64,000 nt of DNA from Sulfurospirillum sp. (lineage in GTDB: Bacteria > Campylobacterota > Campylobacteria > Campylobacterales > Sulfurospirillaceae). Position numbers and translations under genes: made by a program. Below the pieces are notes generated by a model that saw nothing but the letters and a program-made list of their open reading frames with translations, was not told where the DNA came from and searched no databases. Positions within the stretch are counted from its first letter, which is position 1. Every line of letters begins with the position of its first letter. The stretch spans positions 156,257 to 220,256 of the forward strand of contig JADGDR010000005.1 of the NCBI GenBank assembly GCA_016744795.1. The letters run 5' to 3'. Of this stretch, positions 63,959 to 64,000 are shown one piece after another.

Positions 63959-64000
63959 CTTTAATCCTTTTTCTTATTTGTGTTGTTTGAATTACTGTTT

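Larger units (their letters stand above)
59215..64000 (+). mobile_element. Candidate tailless double-jelly-roll provirus (left part; right end outside the window)
   Basis: From the dif-like site onward all genes are short, tightly packed and on the plus strand: DNA-binding protein, unknowns, holin, membrane proteins, packaging-type ATPase, two tiny membrane peptides and a capsid-like protein. No integrase gene is present in this part, in keeping with use of the host Xer recombinase. No terminase, portal or tail gene is seen. The right border was not found. Confidence 0.6.

Noticed and set aside
1..64000. CRISPR arrays, tRNA or rRNA genes
   Set aside because: I looked through the non-coding spaces and found no regularly spaced repeats, no cloverleaf-type sequence and no rRNA-like stretch. 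The TTTACATGTAAA words are not regularly spaced.

Overview
The window is AT-rich, gene-dense bacterial DNA, almost certainly from a Campylobacterota (epsilonproteobacterial) chromosome of Sulfurimonas/Arcobacter-like type. The evidence is the promoter style (TTTTG-TACAAT), the many large methyl-accepting chemotaxis proteins, AcnB, an Ech/Coo-like six-subunit group 4 [NiFe] hydrogenase, a periplasmic arylsulfotransferase with DsbL/DsbI, and a site resembling the XerH/difH chromosome-dimer site. The genus is inferred, not proven.

Layout. 1-5.1 kb: a type I restriction-modification operon (hsdM-hsdS-hsdR, minus strand, hsdR cut by the window edge) beside an RHH/RelE toxin-antitoxin pair that overlaps a DEDDh exonuclease gene. 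5.4-15 kb: acnB, a YfcC-type carrier with an M20 amidohydrolase, a stand-alone topoisomerase C-terminal-type zinc protein, a DUF945 protein, a MetF-like protein and a B12-binding radical SAM protein. 15.1-21.2 kb: a NYN nuclease-like gene and a full minus-strand suf operon (sufB-C-D-S-E-T) with an IscR-like operator over its promoter. 21.3-27.3 kb: an amidinotransferase-fold hydrolase gene divergent from the hydrogenase operon; the space between them holds a perfect PerR-type box. 27.4-30 kb: DUF445 and a substrate-binding/GGDEF fusion. 30.1-38 kb: assimilatory sulfate reduction (DUF2061-cysH-cysD-cysN-sulfite reductase) and a CysG-like siroheme synthase, with glpD between them. 38-41 kb: YheT hydrolase, glutathione peroxidase, a chemoreceptor. 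41.4-49.5 kb: assT-dsbL-dsbI-chemoreceptor, then rhodanese, histidine kinase and response regulator. 49.5-59 kb: an apparently orphan adenine methylase, trmA, a chemoreceptor, a CoA-binding protein, ilvA, an HD-GYP regulator, and a tungsten/molybdenum-type aldehyde oxidoreductase cluster (aor-moaD-thiF).

The most interesting part starts at about 59.2 kb. Immediately after a dif-like site (core TGAAAA-TTACAG-TTTTCA) the gene style changes to a tight run of small plus-strand genes: a winged-helix DNA-binding protein, a long perfect hairpin, small unknown proteins, a 3TM-type holin, two acidic or coiled single-span membrane proteins, a HerA/FtsK-type small packaging ATPase, two tiny membrane peptides (31 and 35 aa) and a 279-aa all-beta protein that I take to be a double jelly-roll major capsid protein. 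The block looks like a tailless, membrane-containing virus integrated at dif through the host Xer recombinase. Its right end is not in the window.

A second signal runs through the whole window: the palindrome TTTACATGTAAA occurs at least twelve times exactly and about twenty more times with one or two changes. It lies mostly inside genes, in different reading frames (encoding LHVK/LHVN or FTCK), far above chance expectation.
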